Assembly (NCBI GenBank): GCA_902772755.1
Contig: CACYCD010000095.1
Span: 1-5,733, forward strand
Length of the DNA: 5,733 nt
Reading direction: 5' to 3'
From: an uncultured Ruminococcus sp.
Lineage (GTDB): Bacteria; Bacillota; Clostridia; Oscillospirales; Acutalibacteraceae
Shown: in pieces, positions 5,552-5,733 of the stretch
Numbering within the stretch: position 1 is the stretch's first letter
Layout: every line of letters starts with the position of its first letter
Translations under genes and position numbers: made by a program
Notes under the pieces: model-generated
What the model saw: only the letters and a program-made list of their open reading frames with translations
The model's database searches: none
Told to the model about the DNA's origin: nothing

Positions 5552-5733
5552 TCAACAAAAATATCTATGCCCTCATTCTTTTTGGAGGGTGCTTTCTTTG
5601 CCGGTGCTTCTTCGGGAACGGGGGCCTCTGCGGAAGCAGGTGCCGGCTCGTCCTTCTTAGCCTTATTTGCAGGCTTAGCCTGAGTTTCGGCGGTATTTTC
5701 ATTCAAAGCTGCAATGGTCTTTTCTTCAACTTC
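5548..5733 (-). CDS. recA: C-terminal tail of a protein upstream of recX, probably RecA (partial)
   Basis: The open frame enters from the right edge and gives 61 residues before TGA at 5548-5550. It begins EVEEKTIAALNEN, a short helix of the kind that closes the RecA C-terminal domain. A low-complexity linker of about 40 residues rich in Ala, Pro, Lys and Glu follows, and the protein ends GIDIFVE. RecA proteins of Clostridia often end in a variable tail with a short acidic-hydrophobic tip like this one. The identification rests mainly on context: the next gene is recX, joined by a 4-bp ATGA overlap, and recA-recX is a very common pair. The ATPase core lies outside the window, so the name is not proven. 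If it is RecA, it forms the recombinase filament that RecX restrains. Confidence 0.65.
   Translation of the reverse strand, partial: EVEEKTIAALNENTAETQAKPANKAKKDEPAPASAEAPVPEEAPAKKAPSKKNEGIDIFVE

Overview
The window looks like a piece of a Firmicutes (Clostridia) chromosome. Moderate GC content, Shine-Dalgarno sites of the AGGAG type, very tight gene packing and the RecX, RimO and PgsA sequence character all fit a Ruminococcus/Oscillospiraceae-like gut anaerobe. That placement is inference, since no marker search was possible. The standard genetic code applies: TGA, TAA and TAG all end genes here.

Almost the whole window is one co-directional run on the minus strand. In the direction of transcription (from high to low coordinates) it reads: the C-terminal tail of a protein that is probably RecA (5733-5548); recX (5551-4928), interrupted by an in-frame TGA; rimO (4938-3607), the ribosomal protein S12 methylthiotransferase; pgsA (3595-3008), phosphatidylglycerophosphate synthase; a 548-residue multi-spanning membrane protein that resembles GT-C/PMT-like glycosyltransferases (2987-1341); a 9-bp hairpin (1337-1315); rimM (1296-784), the 30S maturation factor; and trmD (794-75), the tRNA m1G37 methyltransferase. 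Gene junctions overlap by 4 or 11 bp, or leave gaps of 11, 20 and 44 bp, so translational coupling and a shared transcript are likely. A short open frame on the plus strand (1-69) runs in from the left edge and would converge on trmD.

By function, recA/recX form a recombination and regulation pair, rimO/rimM/trmD modify or mature the translation apparatus, and pgsA makes anionic phospholipid. The membrane protein has no assigned substrate. No gene-free stretch exceeds about 45 bp, and there is no mobile element, CRISPR array, tRNA or rRNA.

This is mostly ordinary housekeeping DNA and I see no new multi-gene system. The points worth a second look are the nonsense codon in recX, a Glu at the TrmD position where the E. 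coli enzyme has its catalytic Asp169, the separation of rimM-trmD from the rpsP and rplS genes that usually flank them, the hairpin just ahead of rimM, and the uncharacterised membrane protein.
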